A DNA stretch of 27,433 bases from an uncultured bacterium (GTDB lineage Bacteria; Cyanobacteriota; Vampirovibrionia; Gastranaerophilales; Gastranaerophilaceae): contig URFH01000032.1 of NCBI GenBank assembly GCA_900547155.1, positions 1 through 27,433 on the forward strand, in the 5' to 3' direction. Position numbers and translations under genes: made by a program. This document shows positions 1 to 7,692 of the stretch, in pieces. Positions within the stretch are counted from its first letter, which is position 1, and each line of letters begins with the position of its first letter. Below the pieces are notes generated by a model. That model made no database searches and was not told the DNA's origin. It worked only from the letters and a program-made list of their open reading frames with translations.

Positions 1-178
1 CCGGAGTTGGCGCAGGCGTGGGAACCGGAGCCGGAGTCGGTGCCGGTGCGGGCGTGGGTGTTGGCGCCGGTGTTGGGGTGGGCGTTGGGGTCGGAGTGGG
101 AGTTGGTGCCGGCGTGGGAGTCGGGGTCGGAGCCGGTGCGGGTGACGGATTCGGGGTAGGATTCGGGGTGGGTTTAGG
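1..178 (-). repeat. Degenerate hexamer repeat encoding a Pro-Thr/Pro-Ala linker
   Basis: Low-complexity DNA made of degenerate proline plus threonine or alanine codons, read on the minus strand from residue 119 of the partial gene. Codon usage for Pro and Thr varies (CCG, CCC, CCA, CCT; ACC, ACT, ACG, ACA), so this is a protein-level repeat rather than a recent perfect DNA expansion. It continues past the window edge. Confidence 0.85.
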
Positions 179-532
179 TTTTTTGAGCCCTTTGAACTTT
201 TTAGCCGCAATAGCCAGCGCAATTGTTCCGAGAGCAGTTCCTAAAATACCCAAAACCATCGGCGCATTGTCATCTTTAATGTGTTTGGCAATCGGTCTGC
301 CGTAATAGTTGCTTCTGTGTTCGTCTTTGGCAATTACTCCATCAACGGTTCTTTGATTCATCAAAGGATCAACGACCATTCCGGGCATTCCGTAGCTTCC
401 GGCATAGCCGTAAGCTGAGCCGGCGCCATATCTGCCGCCGGGATAGCCTCCTGCGTTGTAGTTAGCATTTGTGATGCCGATTGGGGACATAATGCTTTCA
501 AAACGTGTTGCGTAATTGTCATAACCTAACAT
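1..532 (-). CDS. Partial membrane-anchored protein with Gly/Tyr-rich head and Pro-Thr/Pro-Ala tail
   Basis: The gene starts at 532 on the minus strand and leaves the window at base 1, so only 177 codons are visible. The ATG is preceded by GGAG seven bases upstream, which fixes the start. The protein has a Gly/Tyr-rich N-terminus (about residues 24-52), a charged stretch, one hydrophobic segment (about 91-110, [20 protein letters not shown]), a basic cluster (KKFKGLKK) and then about 58 residues of almost pure Pro-Thr and Pro-Ala dipeptides. This resembles a protein with one transmembrane helix and a rigid extended linker; what follows the linker lies outside the window. No signal peptide or catalytic domain is visible and I do not recognise the family. 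The Gly-Val reading on the plus strand is the shadow of this linker. Confidence 0.8.
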   Translation of the reverse strand, partial: MLGYDNYATRFESIMSPIGITNANYNAGGYPGGRYGAGSAYGYAGSYGMPGMVVDPLMNQRTVDGVIAKDEHRSNYYGRPIAKHIKDDNAPMVLGILGTALGTIALAIAAKKFKGLKKPKPTPNPTPNPSPAPAPTPTPTPAPTPTPTPTPTPTPAPTPTPAPAPTPAPVPTPAPTP

Positions 533-797
533 AACTAAACTCCAATTTATAACTAACCTTATTTTTATAAAAACATTCGGATTTCGATAATTGCCAAAAT
601 CATACTATTCTGTTAAGAAATATTAAGTGTAAATAATTCACTTTTTGCCCAGTTTTTGGCTAAAATCCCCCTGCGAATGTGATTTTAAAGATTAAATTTT
701 TTTAAAAAGACTGTTATTTTTAATGTCAGCAAGTAAAATAGATATAAGATAGCGATATTGCATATTAATTAAAAAAATAAGAGGAGATACACTAAAC

Positions 798-2192
798 ATG
801 CTGGAATTTAACTGCAAGAACGTTACTGCGCACGTTATAGGTGAAGAAAACGGCCTGAATCTTGAGCAGGAATTTGATAATTTTGCAGAAAAGATTTCAC
901 ATATAATAAATGACCTGAATTCCAGAAAAGACAAGCCCGGACAATGGCTCCAGTGGATGAATCTGGGGTATAATGAAGAAACTGTCTGGCTTGTTAAAGA
1001 GTATGCGGCTATGGTTCAGGGGCGTTTTGATAATATCCTTGTGCTTGGCATCGGCGGGTCGGCTCTGGGCGGCATGGCCGTTTGTGAAGCGCTTTTGAAG
1101 CCATACTGGAACCAGCTTTCGGAAGAACAGCGAAACGGATTGCCGAAAATTTATTTTCTGGACAACATCGACCCCGACCAGTTCAACGGGCTGCTTGATT
1201 TCCTCGATTTGAAAAGAACGCTCGTAAATGTCATTACAAAATCCGGCTCAACTGCCGAAACAATGGCGCAGTTCATGATTGTCAAAGACAGGCTTGAAAA
1301 AGAGCTCGGCGATGATTATGTAAGAAATATTGTTGCCACTACGGACAAAAATGTCGGCATTCTGCGCCAGATTTCCAACGAAGAGGGGTATAAAACCTTT
1401 GTTGTTCCCGATGATGTCGGCGGAAGGTTCTCAGTTTTCTCGGCTGTCGGGCTTTTGCCGTTTGCTCTTGTCGGAATTGACATTGAGGAGCTCATGCAGG
1501 GCGTTAAGGATATGGATTTGGCGCTGAAAAACACTGATATTCGCCATAATATTGCTGCACAAAACGCGTTGATTCATTATTTGATGGATACGCAAAAAGG
1601 CAAAAATCTTTCGGTTATGATGCCGTATTCAAGCAAATTGAAGTACATTTCCGACTGGTATGTGCAGCTTTGGGCGGAAAGTTTGGGCAAAAACAAAGAT
1701 TTAGACGGAAACGACGTAAATGTAGGCCAAACTCCCATAAAAGCGCTCGGCGTAACTGACCAGCACTCCCAGATTCAGCTTTATAACGAAGGCCCCAACG
1801 ATAAAGTGATTAATTTCATTAGAATTAAAGAATTTGATACAACTCTGGAGATTCCGAAAATTTTTGAATATACCGGAGTCGGATATCTGGGCGGAAAAAC
1901 GATAAATGAGCTTTTAAATGCAGAAGCTGAATCCACAAAGGTCGCTTTGATTGACTATCAGCGTCCGAATGTTACAATAACTCTCCAAAAAGCCGACGCA
2001 TACCACCTCGGGCAGCTGATTTATATGCTGGAGGTTCAAACCGCTATCGCAGGCGCGCTTTATAATATAAATACTTTCAACCAGCCGGGCGTTGAGCAGG
2101 CAAAAAATTATACCTACGCGCTGATGGGCAGGGCCGGATACGAGGAATCCGCCGAAATGCTCAAAGAAAAAATGGCGCTGGAGCAGCAGTAA
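798..2192 (+). CDS. pgi: Glucose-6-phosphate isomerase
   Basis: Interconverts glucose 6-phosphate and fructose 6-phosphate in glycolysis and gluconeogenesis, in the cytosol. The 464-residue length fits the short bacterial form (about 450). Visible motifs are the sugar-phosphate loop GIGGSALGG (84-92), TKSGSTAET (147-155), the VGGRFSVFSAVG signature, QLWAESLGKN with the catalytic Glu region, QHSQIQLYNEGPND with the catalytic His, and the C-terminal NQPGVEQAKNY segment. The start has an AGGAGA ribosome site at slightly long spacing. The gene is monocistronic, closed by a strong terminator at 2222. A nearby organophosphate transporter fits use of phosphorylated sugars. Family assignment is secure. 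Confidence 0.97.
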   Translation: MLEFNCKNVTAHVIGEENGLNLEQEFDNFAEKISHIINDLNSRKDKPGQWLQWMNLGYNEETVWLVKEYAAMVQGRFDNILVLGIGGSALGGMAVCEALLKPYWNQLSEEQRNGLPKIYFLDNIDPDQFNGLLDFLDLKRTLVNVITKSGSTAETMAQFMIVKDRLEKELGDDYVRNIVATTDKNVGILRQISNEEGYKTFVVPDDVGGRFSVFSAVGLLPFALVGIDIEELMQGVKDMDLALKNTDIRHNIAAQNALIHYLMDTQKGKNLSVMMPYSSKLKYISDWYVQLWAESLGKNKDLDGNDVNVGQTPIKALGVTDQHSQIQLYNEGPNDKVINFIRIKEFDTTLEIPKIFEYTGVGYLGGKTINELLNAEAESTKVALIDYQRPNVTITLQKADAYHLGQLIYMLEVQTAIAGALYNINTFNQPGVEQAKNYTYALMGRAGYEESAEMLKEKMALEQQ

Positions 2193-2221
2193 TTCAAATC
2201 TAATAAAAATTTAGTAAAAAG

Positions 2222-2246
2222 ACCGCTCTTATGAGGGCGGTTTTTT
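2222..2246 (+). terminator. Rho-independent terminator of pgi
   Basis: An eight-base-pair stem (ACCGCTCT with AGGGCGGT, one G-T pair) closes a TATG loop and is followed by a run of T. It lies 30 bases after the pgi stop. Confidence 0.9.
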
Positions 2247-2290
2247 GTATTAATAATCTTTACGAAAAAGCCTAAACGGAAATTACGTTG

Positions 2291-2331
2291 TTACATTTAT
2301 GTAATATGTGAAATAAAATATTACATATAAT
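2291..2331 (+). promoter_or_regulatory. Operator-like palindrome and -10 box of the XRE gene
   Basis: TTACAT-TT-ATGTAA (2291-2304) is a perfect six-base inverted repeat, and a further TTACAT half-site lies at 2321-2326. It is followed by a consensus TATAAT at 2326-2331, seven bases before the ATG at 2339. No good -35 is seen. The palindrome sits where a repressor or activator would act, and autoregulation by the downstream XRE protein is an inference. Confidence 0.5.
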
Positions 2332-2338
2332 TACGTCT

Positions 2339-2587
2339 ATGGAACAAAATGATAAGGCTCTTACGAAAAAACTCGGACGTTATCTCAAAATCTTAAGAGA
2401 GAAAAAAGGCATCTCGCTGAATCATTTTGCCTACGAAAACGATTTGACTACAGCGACGGTAAGCCGCATTGAGAACGGACTGGTTGACACAAAAATTTCG
2501 ACCCTAATAAAATATGCGCGGGGGTTGGAGGTTCCGTTGGAAAAAATTCTGCTCAAACTTGATATTGACTATTCCCAGCAGGATTGA
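2339..2587 (+). CDS. Small XRE-family helix-turn-helix regulator
   Basis: An 82-residue single-domain DNA-binding protein of the Cro/CI (XRE, HTH_3) family. The helix-turn-helix core spans about residues 11-70: LGRYLKILREKKGISLNHFA, then the recognition-helix region TTATVSRIENG and the closing helix ISTLIKYARGLEV. There is no sensor domain. No Shine-Dalgarno sequence precedes the ATG. A consensus -10 box ends seven bases before it, so the transcript is probably leaderless. The organophosphate transporter begins 95 bases downstream on the same strand, which makes it a candidate target. Its own upstream palindrome suggests autoregulation. Family is clear; targets are inferred. Confidence 0.9.
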   Translation: MEQNDKALTKKLGRYLKILREKKGISLNHFAYENDLTTATVSRIENGLVDTKISTLIKYARGLEVPLEKILLKLDIDYSQQD

Positions 2588-2682
2588 ATGTTGTTTTTTG
2601 TAACAAATATCATATTTTATTTAATTTGTCTGACTTTTTTGGGATAATTTTCTTATTCAGAGTAAAAAGAGAGTTGAGAATT

Positions 2683-4140
2683 ATGGGAATTTTAGGATTT
2701 TTTAAAGAACCGCCCGCTTCGGAACCAATAAAAGACGAAGAGCAAATCAAAAAAACTTACGCGCATTTCAGATTGAGGATGTTTTATTCCTGCTTTATCG
2801 GATATGCGATGTTTTATTTGTGCAAAAAGAATATTGCGGCTGCATTGCCGTCAATGAGTACGGAATTGGGATATTCAAACCTTGAATTGGGCGTTATCGG
2901 CAGTTCTTTGTATTTTACTTATGCAATCGGCAAATTTGTGAACGGAATGATTGCAGACCGTTCCGATGTTAGAAAATTCCTCCCCACAGGGCTGATTCTT
3001 GCAGGGCTTGCCAATATCTGCTTTGCATTGAGCTTTTTTGTTTTCACTCCCGGGAAATTTACTTTCTTCGGGCTTCCGAGTGCAACGATTTTGCTCTGGG
3101 TTCTGGCGTTTTTCTGGGGATGTAACGGCTGGTTCCAGTCAATGGGCTTCCCGCCGGTTGCAAAAAGCCTTACATACTGGTTTTCCAACTCTGAAAGAGC
3201 GACAAAATGGGCTATGTGGTCAACTTCTCACCAGACCGGCACATTTTTGGCGGTAATTTTATCCGGTTTTGTTATTGCAAAATTCGGCTGGCAGGCTGCT
3301 TTCTACATTCCCGGCACACTTGCAATCCTTGTTGCGCTTTGGATGTTTAACAGATTAAGAGATAAGCCCCAATCCATCGGTCTGCCCGATGTTGAAGAAT
3401 ACAGAGAGCCCGAAAGGGCTAAAGAAGCCGCAAAAGTCGATGCAGAAGACGACGGGCTTTCTTATATTCAGATTCTTGTGAAAAATGTTTTGACAAACAA
3501 GGCTGTTTGGGCGCTGGCGCTGGCTTATGTGTTTGTTTATGTAATCAGATTCGGCACAGAGGACTGGATTATTAAATATCTTGTTGAAGCAAAGAAAAAC
3601 ACGCTCGAACTCGCTTCAATGAAGCTGGCATGCCTGCCATTGTTCGGATTTTTCGGTACAATTTCGGCAGGTTTGATTTCTGACAAAATTTTTAAAGGCG
3701 CGCGTGCTCCGATTAACGTAATTTTCCTGCTCGGCGTAATTGTTTGTATGACCGGACTTTATTTTAACGGCACCGGCCCGAACTTTATTGACAATGCGTT
3801 CTTTGCTTTGACCGGAAAAAGCATGATTGACGTTTTAAAAATCAACGGTTCCAGTATAATCGACATTTTGCTGATTGGTTTTTCAGGGTTCTTCACATAC
3901 GGCCCTCAAATGCTTATCGGCGGTGTTTGTGCTATTGAATCCAGCTCCAAGAAAGTTGCTTCGGCGGTTACAGGCTTTACTGGAACATTTGGCTATGTCG
4001 GTGCAATGCTTTCAGGGCTTGGAACCGGATTTGTTGTTGACAAATTCGGCTGGAACGGTGCGCTTGCATTCTGGGGCCTGTCAGCGTTAATTTGTGCGTT
4101 GATTTGCCTGCCAATGTGCTTTAAGAAAAAATGCGCATAA
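2683..4140 (+). CDS. MFS organophosphate:phosphate antiporter, GlpT/UhpT type
   Basis: A 485-residue inner-membrane transporter expected to exchange glycerol 3-phosphate or a sugar phosphate for inorganic phosphate. I chose the ATG at 2683 because the frame upstream has only a TTG at 2584 and the first 33 codons do not resemble the family. Similarity to E. coli GlpT as I recall it is strong: FLPTGLILAG, GWFQSMGFPPVAKS, DKPQSIGLPDVEEY in the central loop, VFVYVIRFGTEDW, and AVTGFTGTFGYVGA. About twelve hydrophobic segments are visible. The second phosphate-binding arginine (GlpT Arg269) is conserved as Arg289, but the first (GlpT Arg45, in YLVRKN) is Lys48 here (YLCKKN). Substrate cannot be fixed from sequence. 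A shared terminator follows. Confidence 0.93.
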   Translation: MGILGFFKEPPASEPIKDEEQIKKTYAHFRLRMFYSCFIGYAMFYLCKKNIAAALPSMSTELGYSNLELGVIGSSLYFTYAIGKFVNGMIADRSDVRKFLPTGLILAGLANICFALSFFVFTPGKFTFFGLPSATILLWVLAFFWGCNGWFQSMGFPPVAKSLTYWFSNSERATKWAMWSTSHQTGTFLAVILSGFVIAKFGWQAAFYIPGTLAILVALWMFNRLRDKPQSIGLPDVEEYREPERAKEAAKVDAEDDGLSYIQILVKNVLTNKAVWALALAYVFVYVIRFGTEDWIIKYLVEAKKNTLELASMKLACLPLFGFFGTISAGLISDKIFKGARAPINVIFLLGVIVCMTGLYFNGTGPNFIDNAFFALTGKSMIDVLKINGSSIIDILLIGFSGFFTYGPQMLIGGVCAIESSSKKVASAVTGFTGTFGYVGAMLSGLGTGFVVDKFGWNGALAFWGLSALICALICLPMCFKKKCA

Positions 4141-4175
4141 TCTCACAAGCGCACAATCGTGGCTAAACTAATAAA

Positions 4176-4206
4176 TAAAAAGGTGAATCAATGATTCACC
4201 TTTTTT
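4176..4206. terminator. Bidirectional terminator between transporter and XRE gene
   Basis: A nine-base-pair perfect stem (AGGTGAATC with GATTCACCT) around an AAT loop, flanked by A-rich sequence on the left and T-rich on the right. It can end the plus-strand transporter transcript and the minus-strand regulator transcript. Confidence 0.9.
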
Positions 4207-4212
4207 GTGTTC

Positions 4213-4431
4213 TTAAAATTTAAAAAATTCCTGTTCAGAAACCCCGAGTTCTTCTGCAAGATTAAACAACAAATCTAAACTCAAACCTCTTTTGGCGGTT
4301 TCGATTTTTGCGAGATGTTCTCTTGATATGCCCAATTTTACTGCTAAAGCCATTTGTGAAAGTTTTTTACTTTCTCTCAATGATTTTATATTTCGGGCTA
4401 ATTTTTGTAATTTTGTAGTCTTATTTGTCAC
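4213..4431 (-). CDS. Second small XRE-family helix-turn-helix regulator
   Basis: A 72-residue single-domain Cro/CI-type DNA-binding protein with LARNIKSLRESKKLSQMALA, then the recognition region GISREHLAKIETAKRGLS and a closing helix through LAEELGVSE. The start codon is GTG at 4431. An out-of-frame ATG overlaps it and is followed at once by TGA. No Shine-Dalgarno sequence is visible. A TAAAAT hexamer ends six bases before the GTG, so the message may be leaderless. A ten-base inverted repeat brackets the promoter, suggesting autoregulation. It converges on the transporter gene and diverges from dapL. It is not closely similar to the XRE protein at 2339. Confidence 0.88.
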   Translation of the reverse strand: MTNKTTKLQKLARNIKSLRESKKLSQMALAVKLGISREHLAKIETAKRGLSLDLLFNLAEELGVSEQEFFKF

Positions 4432-4463
4432 ATTTCTATTTTAGTGTATAATTAAATAGAAAT
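4432..4463 (-). promoter_or_regulatory. Inverted repeat bracketing the promoter of the minus-strand XRE gene
   Basis: ATTTCTATTT (4432-4441) and its exact complement AAATAGAAAT (4454-4463) flank twelve bases that hold the likely -10 region. A third copy, AAATAGAAAT, is at 4533-4542. The arrangement is typical of a dimeric repressor site; binding by the adjacent XRE protein is inferred. Confidence 0.5.
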
Positions 4464-4510
4464 TGTAGCCTTAAAGAGAACAAATATGAAAAATTTTGAC
4501 AAAATTTATG

Positions 4511-4590
4511 ATTACTCTATAGAAGCATGAAGAAATAGAAATAATGTCAAACAAATAAATATTTATAGAGTAATTTCGTTATGTTATAAT
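4511..4590 (+). promoter_or_regulatory. Long inverted repeat and promoter region upstream of dapL
   Basis: ATTACTCTATA (4511-4521) is repeated as its exact complement at 4564-4574, 42 bases apart, with the third AAATAGAAAT copy in between. A consensus TATAAT follows at 4585-4590, 33 bases before the dapL ATG; its -35 is poor. This suggests a regulated promoter for dapL-speE, possibly by the divergent XRE protein. Confidence 0.45.
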
Positions 4591-4623
4591 CTTTTTACAG
4601 AAAAATTTACAGGAGAGTGAACC

Positions 4624-5802
4624 ATGAGACAATCACAAAGATTAGATAAAATTCCTCCGTATCTTTTTGCGGAAATTGACAGAAAAATCGCTGAAGCTAA
4701 AGCAAAAGGGCACCAGATAATATCGCTGGGGATTGGTGACCCTGATACACCGACGATTCCGTCTGTGGTTGAGGCTATGCACAAAGCCATTGATAACCCT
4801 AAAAACCACGATTATCCGCCCTATAACGGCACTGCTGATTTCAGAAAAGCGTCCTGCGAATGGATGAAACAGCGTTTTGGCGTGGAATTGAACCCCGATA
4901 CGGAAATGCTATGCAATATTGGCTCAAAAGAGGCAATTGCACATATATTTTTCGCCTTTGTTGATGAAGGGGACTATACGCTTGTGCCTGACCCGGGGTA
5001 TCCTGTTTACAAAAACGCAACAATCTTCGCCGGCGGCACGCCTTATTCAATGCCTTTGAAAGCAGAAAACGGCTTTTTGCCTGATTTTGACGCAATTCCT
5101 GAAGAAGTTGCAAAAAAATCGAAATTGATGTTCCTTAATTACCCCAACAACCCCACTGCGGCCGTTGCGGACAAGGAATTCTTCAAAAAAGCGGTTGATT
5201 TCTGCCAAAAATACGACATTTTGCTTTGTTCTGACATGGCTTATTCAGAAATGACCTACGATGGCTACAAAGCCCCGTCAGTACTGGAAGTTGAGGGCGC
5301 AATGGATTGTGCAATCGAGTTTTATTCCCACTCAAAATCCTACAATATGACCGGATGGAGGGTCGGATTTGTCTGCGGTAACGCACAGGCCGTAAAAGCG
5401 CTCGGAACTATTAAAAACAATATTGATTCCGGTACTTTCAAGGCAATTCAAGAAGCTGCGATTGAAGCTTATCATGCGCCGCATGAACAGATTGAAAATC
5501 TCAACAAAATGTACAAAGAACGCAAAGAAGTTATGGAAGCAGGCTTAAAAGAGCTCGGCTGGAATGTTGAGCCGTCTAAAGCTACTTTTTACCTCTGGCT
5601 GCCGGTTCCTGAAGGGTTTACTTCTGAGGAATTTGTTACGGTTATGCTGGAAAAAGCTCATGTTGTGGTTCCGCCCGGAAACGGATACGGAAAATGCGGC
5701 GAAGGTTTCTTCCGTATTGCGTTGACAAGGCCGGTTGAGGAGATAAAAGAAGCTTTGAAACGCATGAAAGATGCCGGAATAAGCTACAATATGAAAAAAT
5801 AA
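4624..5802 (+). CDS. dapL: LL-diaminopimelate aminotransferase
   Basis: A fold-type I PLP aminotransferase of 392 residues. The expected reaction makes LL-2,6-diaminopimelate from tetrahydrodipicolinate with glutamate as donor, a one-step route to lysine and peptidoglycan precursors. Visible motifs are SLGIGDPDTPT, NYPNNPT, the PLP lysine in SHSKSYNMTGWR (Lys238) and the phosphate/carboxylate-binding end GFFRIALT. An AGGAG site stands eight bases before the ATG. Close relatives include other class I aminotransferases (aspartate, alanine), so the exact substrate is likely but not proven. speE follows after 21 bases and is probably co-transcribed. Confidence 0.85.
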   Translation: MRQSQRLDKIPPYLFAEIDRKIAEAKAKGHQIISLGIGDPDTPTIPSVVEAMHKAIDNPKNHDYPPYNGTADFRKASCEWMKQRFGVELNPDTEMLCNIGSKEAIAHIFFAFVDEGDYTLVPDPGYPVYKNATIFAGGTPYSMPLKAENGFLPDFDAIPEEVAKKSKLMFLNYPNNPTAAVADKEFFKKAVDFCQKYDILLCSDMAYSEMTYDGYKAPSVLEVEGAMDCAIEFYSHSKSYNMTGWRVGFVCGNAQAVKALGTIKNNIDSGTFKAIQEAAIEAYHAPHEQIENLNKMYKERKEVMEAGLKELGWNVEPSKATFYLWLPVPEGFTSEEFVTVMLEKAHVVVPPGNGYGKCGEGFFRIALTRPVEEIKEALKRMKDAGISYNMKK

Positions 5803-5823
5803 CAGTTTAATGAGGAAATATTA

Positions 5824-6663
5824 ATGCTAGATATGAAATATTGCGAACTCAGCAAAGACGGTTTCGGCTGCTGCATGACGGTTAAAGAAACCCTTTTCAG
5901 CGGACAATCAGAGTTCCAAAAAGTCGATATTTTCGATACAGAATCGATGGGGCGCGTTTTGACGCTGGACGGGCTGATGATGACGACCGAACGCGATGAA
6001 TTTTATTACCACGAGATGATTTCTCACATTCCGATGATGAATCATCCGAATCCTGAGTCCGTTCTGGTTATCGGCGGCGGCGACGGAGGCACAATCAGAG
6101 AAGTTTTGAAGCATGATACGGTTAAAAAGGTCGTTTTGTGCGAGATTGACGGTATGGTTGTTGAGGCTTGCAAAAAATACCTCCCGACTATCGGCTGCGA
6201 GCTTGACAATCCGAAAGTTGACGTGAAAATTGAGGACGCAATCGAGTTCATTAAGGACAAAAAGAACGAATATGACATTATTCTTATTGATTCAACCGAC
6301 CCGATGGGCCCCGGTGAGGGGTTATTTACGGAAGAATTCTACACGAACGTAAAAGAAGCCCTCAAAGAAGGCGGAATTATGGCCGCTCAGTCCGAATCCC
6401 CGTTCATAAATCAGGCTGAAATGAAGAAAATGTACCCGCTTTTGAGAAAAGTGTTCCCGATTGTGGATACTTTTACCGGCCCGATTCCCTCATATCCGGG
6501 CGGATACTGGTCATGGTGCTTCTGCTCTGAAAAAGTGAAGCCGCTTTCGTATATTGACAAACAAAGAGCGGAAAAAATCGCAAAACAATGCAAAATCTAT
6601 AACAAAGATTACCATCTTGCCCGTTTTGCACTGCCTAATTTCGTTAAAGAGCTTGTTAAGTAA
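5824..6663 (+). CDS. speE: Spermidine synthase (polyamine aminopropyltransferase)
   Basis: Transfers the aminopropyl group of decarboxylated S-adenosylmethionine to putrescine. The 279-residue length is normal for the bacterial enzyme. Motifs are DEFYYHEMISH near the start, the nucleotide loop VIGGGDGGTIREVLKHD (from residue 82), the catalytic DSTDP (Asp156 and Asp159) with PMGPGEGLF, and PSYPGGYWSW late in the protein. The ATG at 5824 has a GAGG site at eight-base spacing. It follows dapL closely in one operon and ends at a strong terminator. No SAM decarboxylase gene is in the window. Confidence 0.95.
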   Translation: MLDMKYCELSKDGFGCCMTVKETLFSGQSEFQKVDIFDTESMGRVLTLDGLMMTTERDEFYYHEMISHIPMMNHPNPESVLVIGGGDGGTIREVLKHDTVKKVVLCEIDGMVVEACKKYLPTIGCELDNPKVDVKIEDAIEFIKDKKNEYDIILIDSTDPMGPGEGLFTEEFYTNVKEALKEGGIMAAQSESPFINQAEMKKMYPLLRKVFPIVDTFTGPIPSYPGGYWSWCFCSEKVKPLSYIDKQRAEKIAKQCKIYNKDYHLARFALPNFVKELVK

Positions 6664-6669
6664 CAAAAA

Positions 6670-6696
6670 AGGGGGATTTAGTTCCCCCTCTTTTTT
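6670..6696. terminator. Bidirectional terminator after speE, overlapping the next gene's stop
   Basis: A GGGGGA/TCCCCC stem with a TTTAGT loop, flanked by A-run and T-run. The minus-strand gene 6678-6989 has its TAA stop inside the loop, so its last codons form one arm of the hairpin. Confidence 0.85.
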
Positions 6697-6989
6697 GGTG
6701 TAAGCTTTTGCCTTAAATAATCTATAATTTCTCTTGCCGAAACGGACTTTTCTTCGGAATTTTTGATTGCTTCAACCTGATATCCGTTTTCTTTTACCAT
6801 TGCGTCATAAATTCTTGCTTTTCTGAACAATGCAACTTGCAAATTTCCGTCAATTTTGTTGTTCCGGTACCTGCGTTTCAGGTTTTCGAGCTCTTTGACT
6901 TCATGCCCCTGCGCAAAGCGGTAAATTTTGGGGTCAATGATTAAGTTTTGCTTAAAAGCCGGTGAGATTTGCGTTCCGGTGATATTCAT
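6678..6989 (-). CDS. Hypothetical 103-residue protein with N-terminal AFKQ motif
   Basis: A short, basic, helical protein with no recognised domain, signal peptide or membrane segment. Its N-terminus, MNITGTQISPAFKQNLIIDP, has the aliphatic start and F-K-polar motif also seen at the start of the proteins at 8398, 18343 and 20065. The body is rich in Lys, Arg and Glu with a C-terminal helix AREIIDYLRQKLTPKK. It is the third gene of the CoA-transferase transcription unit, 22 bases after subunit B, with an AGGGAA site before the ATG. Co-transcription does not by itself imply a role in CoA transfer. Confidence 0.75.
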   Translation of the reverse strand: MNITGTQISPAFKQNLIIDPKIYRFAQGHEVKELENLKRRYRNNKIDGNLQVALFRKARIYDAMVKENGYQVEAIKNSEEKSVSAREIIDYLRQKLTPKKRGN

Positions 6990-7011
6990 TTTGCAAAATT
7001 CCCTTATTTTA

Positions 7012-7692
7012 TTAAATTTCCATTTCAGCTAAGTTCGACGGAACAATAAAATCGGCCGTAACGCTTGCTCTGATGTCGTCTACGGAAAAGAGCGGATTTA
7101 TTTCCGCAAGAACCATTCCCTGTGGCGTAAAATCAAAAACGCAGCGTTCTGTAATGATTGTGTTTACTTCTTTGTAGGCTGTGAGCGGCAAATTGCACTT
7201 TTTCACGATTTTAATCTGGCCTTTGGAAAGGTGCTCCATCGCAATGATAACTTTTTTCGCCCCGACGACCAAATCCATTGAACCGCCCATCCCCGGAACC
7301 ATCTTTCCGGGAATCATCCAGCTTGCGAGGCTGCCCTCTTCGTCCACCTGCAATGCTCCGAGCACAGTGGCGTCAATATGTCCGCCCCTCATCATTGTAA
7401 AAGCCATTTGCGAGTCGTAAAAACAGGCTCCTTCGGCAATTTCAACAAGCCCGCCGCCTGCATTTGTTACTCTGGGGTCAAAAATCGGCCCTGACTGGTT
7501 TTTTCCTACTCCCAGCAGCCCGTTTTCGGATTGAAAAATAACATTTATCCCCTCCGGAACGTAATTTGCAACAGCCGTGGGGAGCCCGATTCCGAGCGTG
7601 ACAATATCGCCGTCTTTAAATTCTTTTGCGGCTCTTGAAGCGACTATTCGTCTTATTTCTTCTTTTGTCAGCGTTTCTAAGGTGAGTGTCAT
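7012..7692 (-). CDS. CoA-transferase subunit B (acetate/acetoacetate/butyrate type)
   Basis: The beta subunit of a class I (family I) 3-oxoacid CoA-transferase, 226 residues. It carries the catalytic glutamate in FQSENGLLGVG (Glu56) and the family's GGHIDATVLGALQVDEEG and GKMVPGMGGSMDLVVGAK segments. Such enzymes move CoA between acyl-CoA esters and free acids by a glutamyl-CoA intermediate, often in fermentation. It overlaps the subunit A gene by four bases (ATGA), a sign of translational coupling and fixed subunit ratio. The substrate (acetate, acetoacetate, butyrate or succinate) cannot be read from sequence. Confidence 0.93.
   Translation of the reverse strand: MTLTLETLTKEEIRRIVASRAAKEFKDGDIVTLGIGLPTAVANYVPEGINVIFQSENGLLGVGKNQSGPIFDPRVTNAGGGLVEIAEGACFYDSQMAFTMMRGGHIDATVLGALQVDEEGSLASWMIPGKMVPGMGGSMDLVVGAKKVIIAMEHLSKGQIKIVKKCNLPLTAYKEVNTIITERCVFDFTPQGMVLAEINPLFSVDDIRASVTADFIVPSNLAEMEI

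Noticed and set aside
18..305. Plus-strand Gly-Val repeat protein
   Set aside because: It is the antisense reading of the Pro-Thr/Pro-Ala linker in the minus-strand gene, which has a good ribosome site and a membrane segment.
2584..2682. 33-codon extension of the transporter from a TTG
   Set aside because: It overlaps the XRE stop codon, lacks a ribosome site, and does not match the known N-terminus of the transporter family.
4486..4620. Short frame MKNFDKIYDYSIEA followed by TGA and 29 further open codons
   Set aside because: The ribosome site is weak, TGA is a normal stop elsewhere in the window, and the stretch overlaps the dapL promoter and inverted repeats. It may be a gene remnant, but evidence is too thin.
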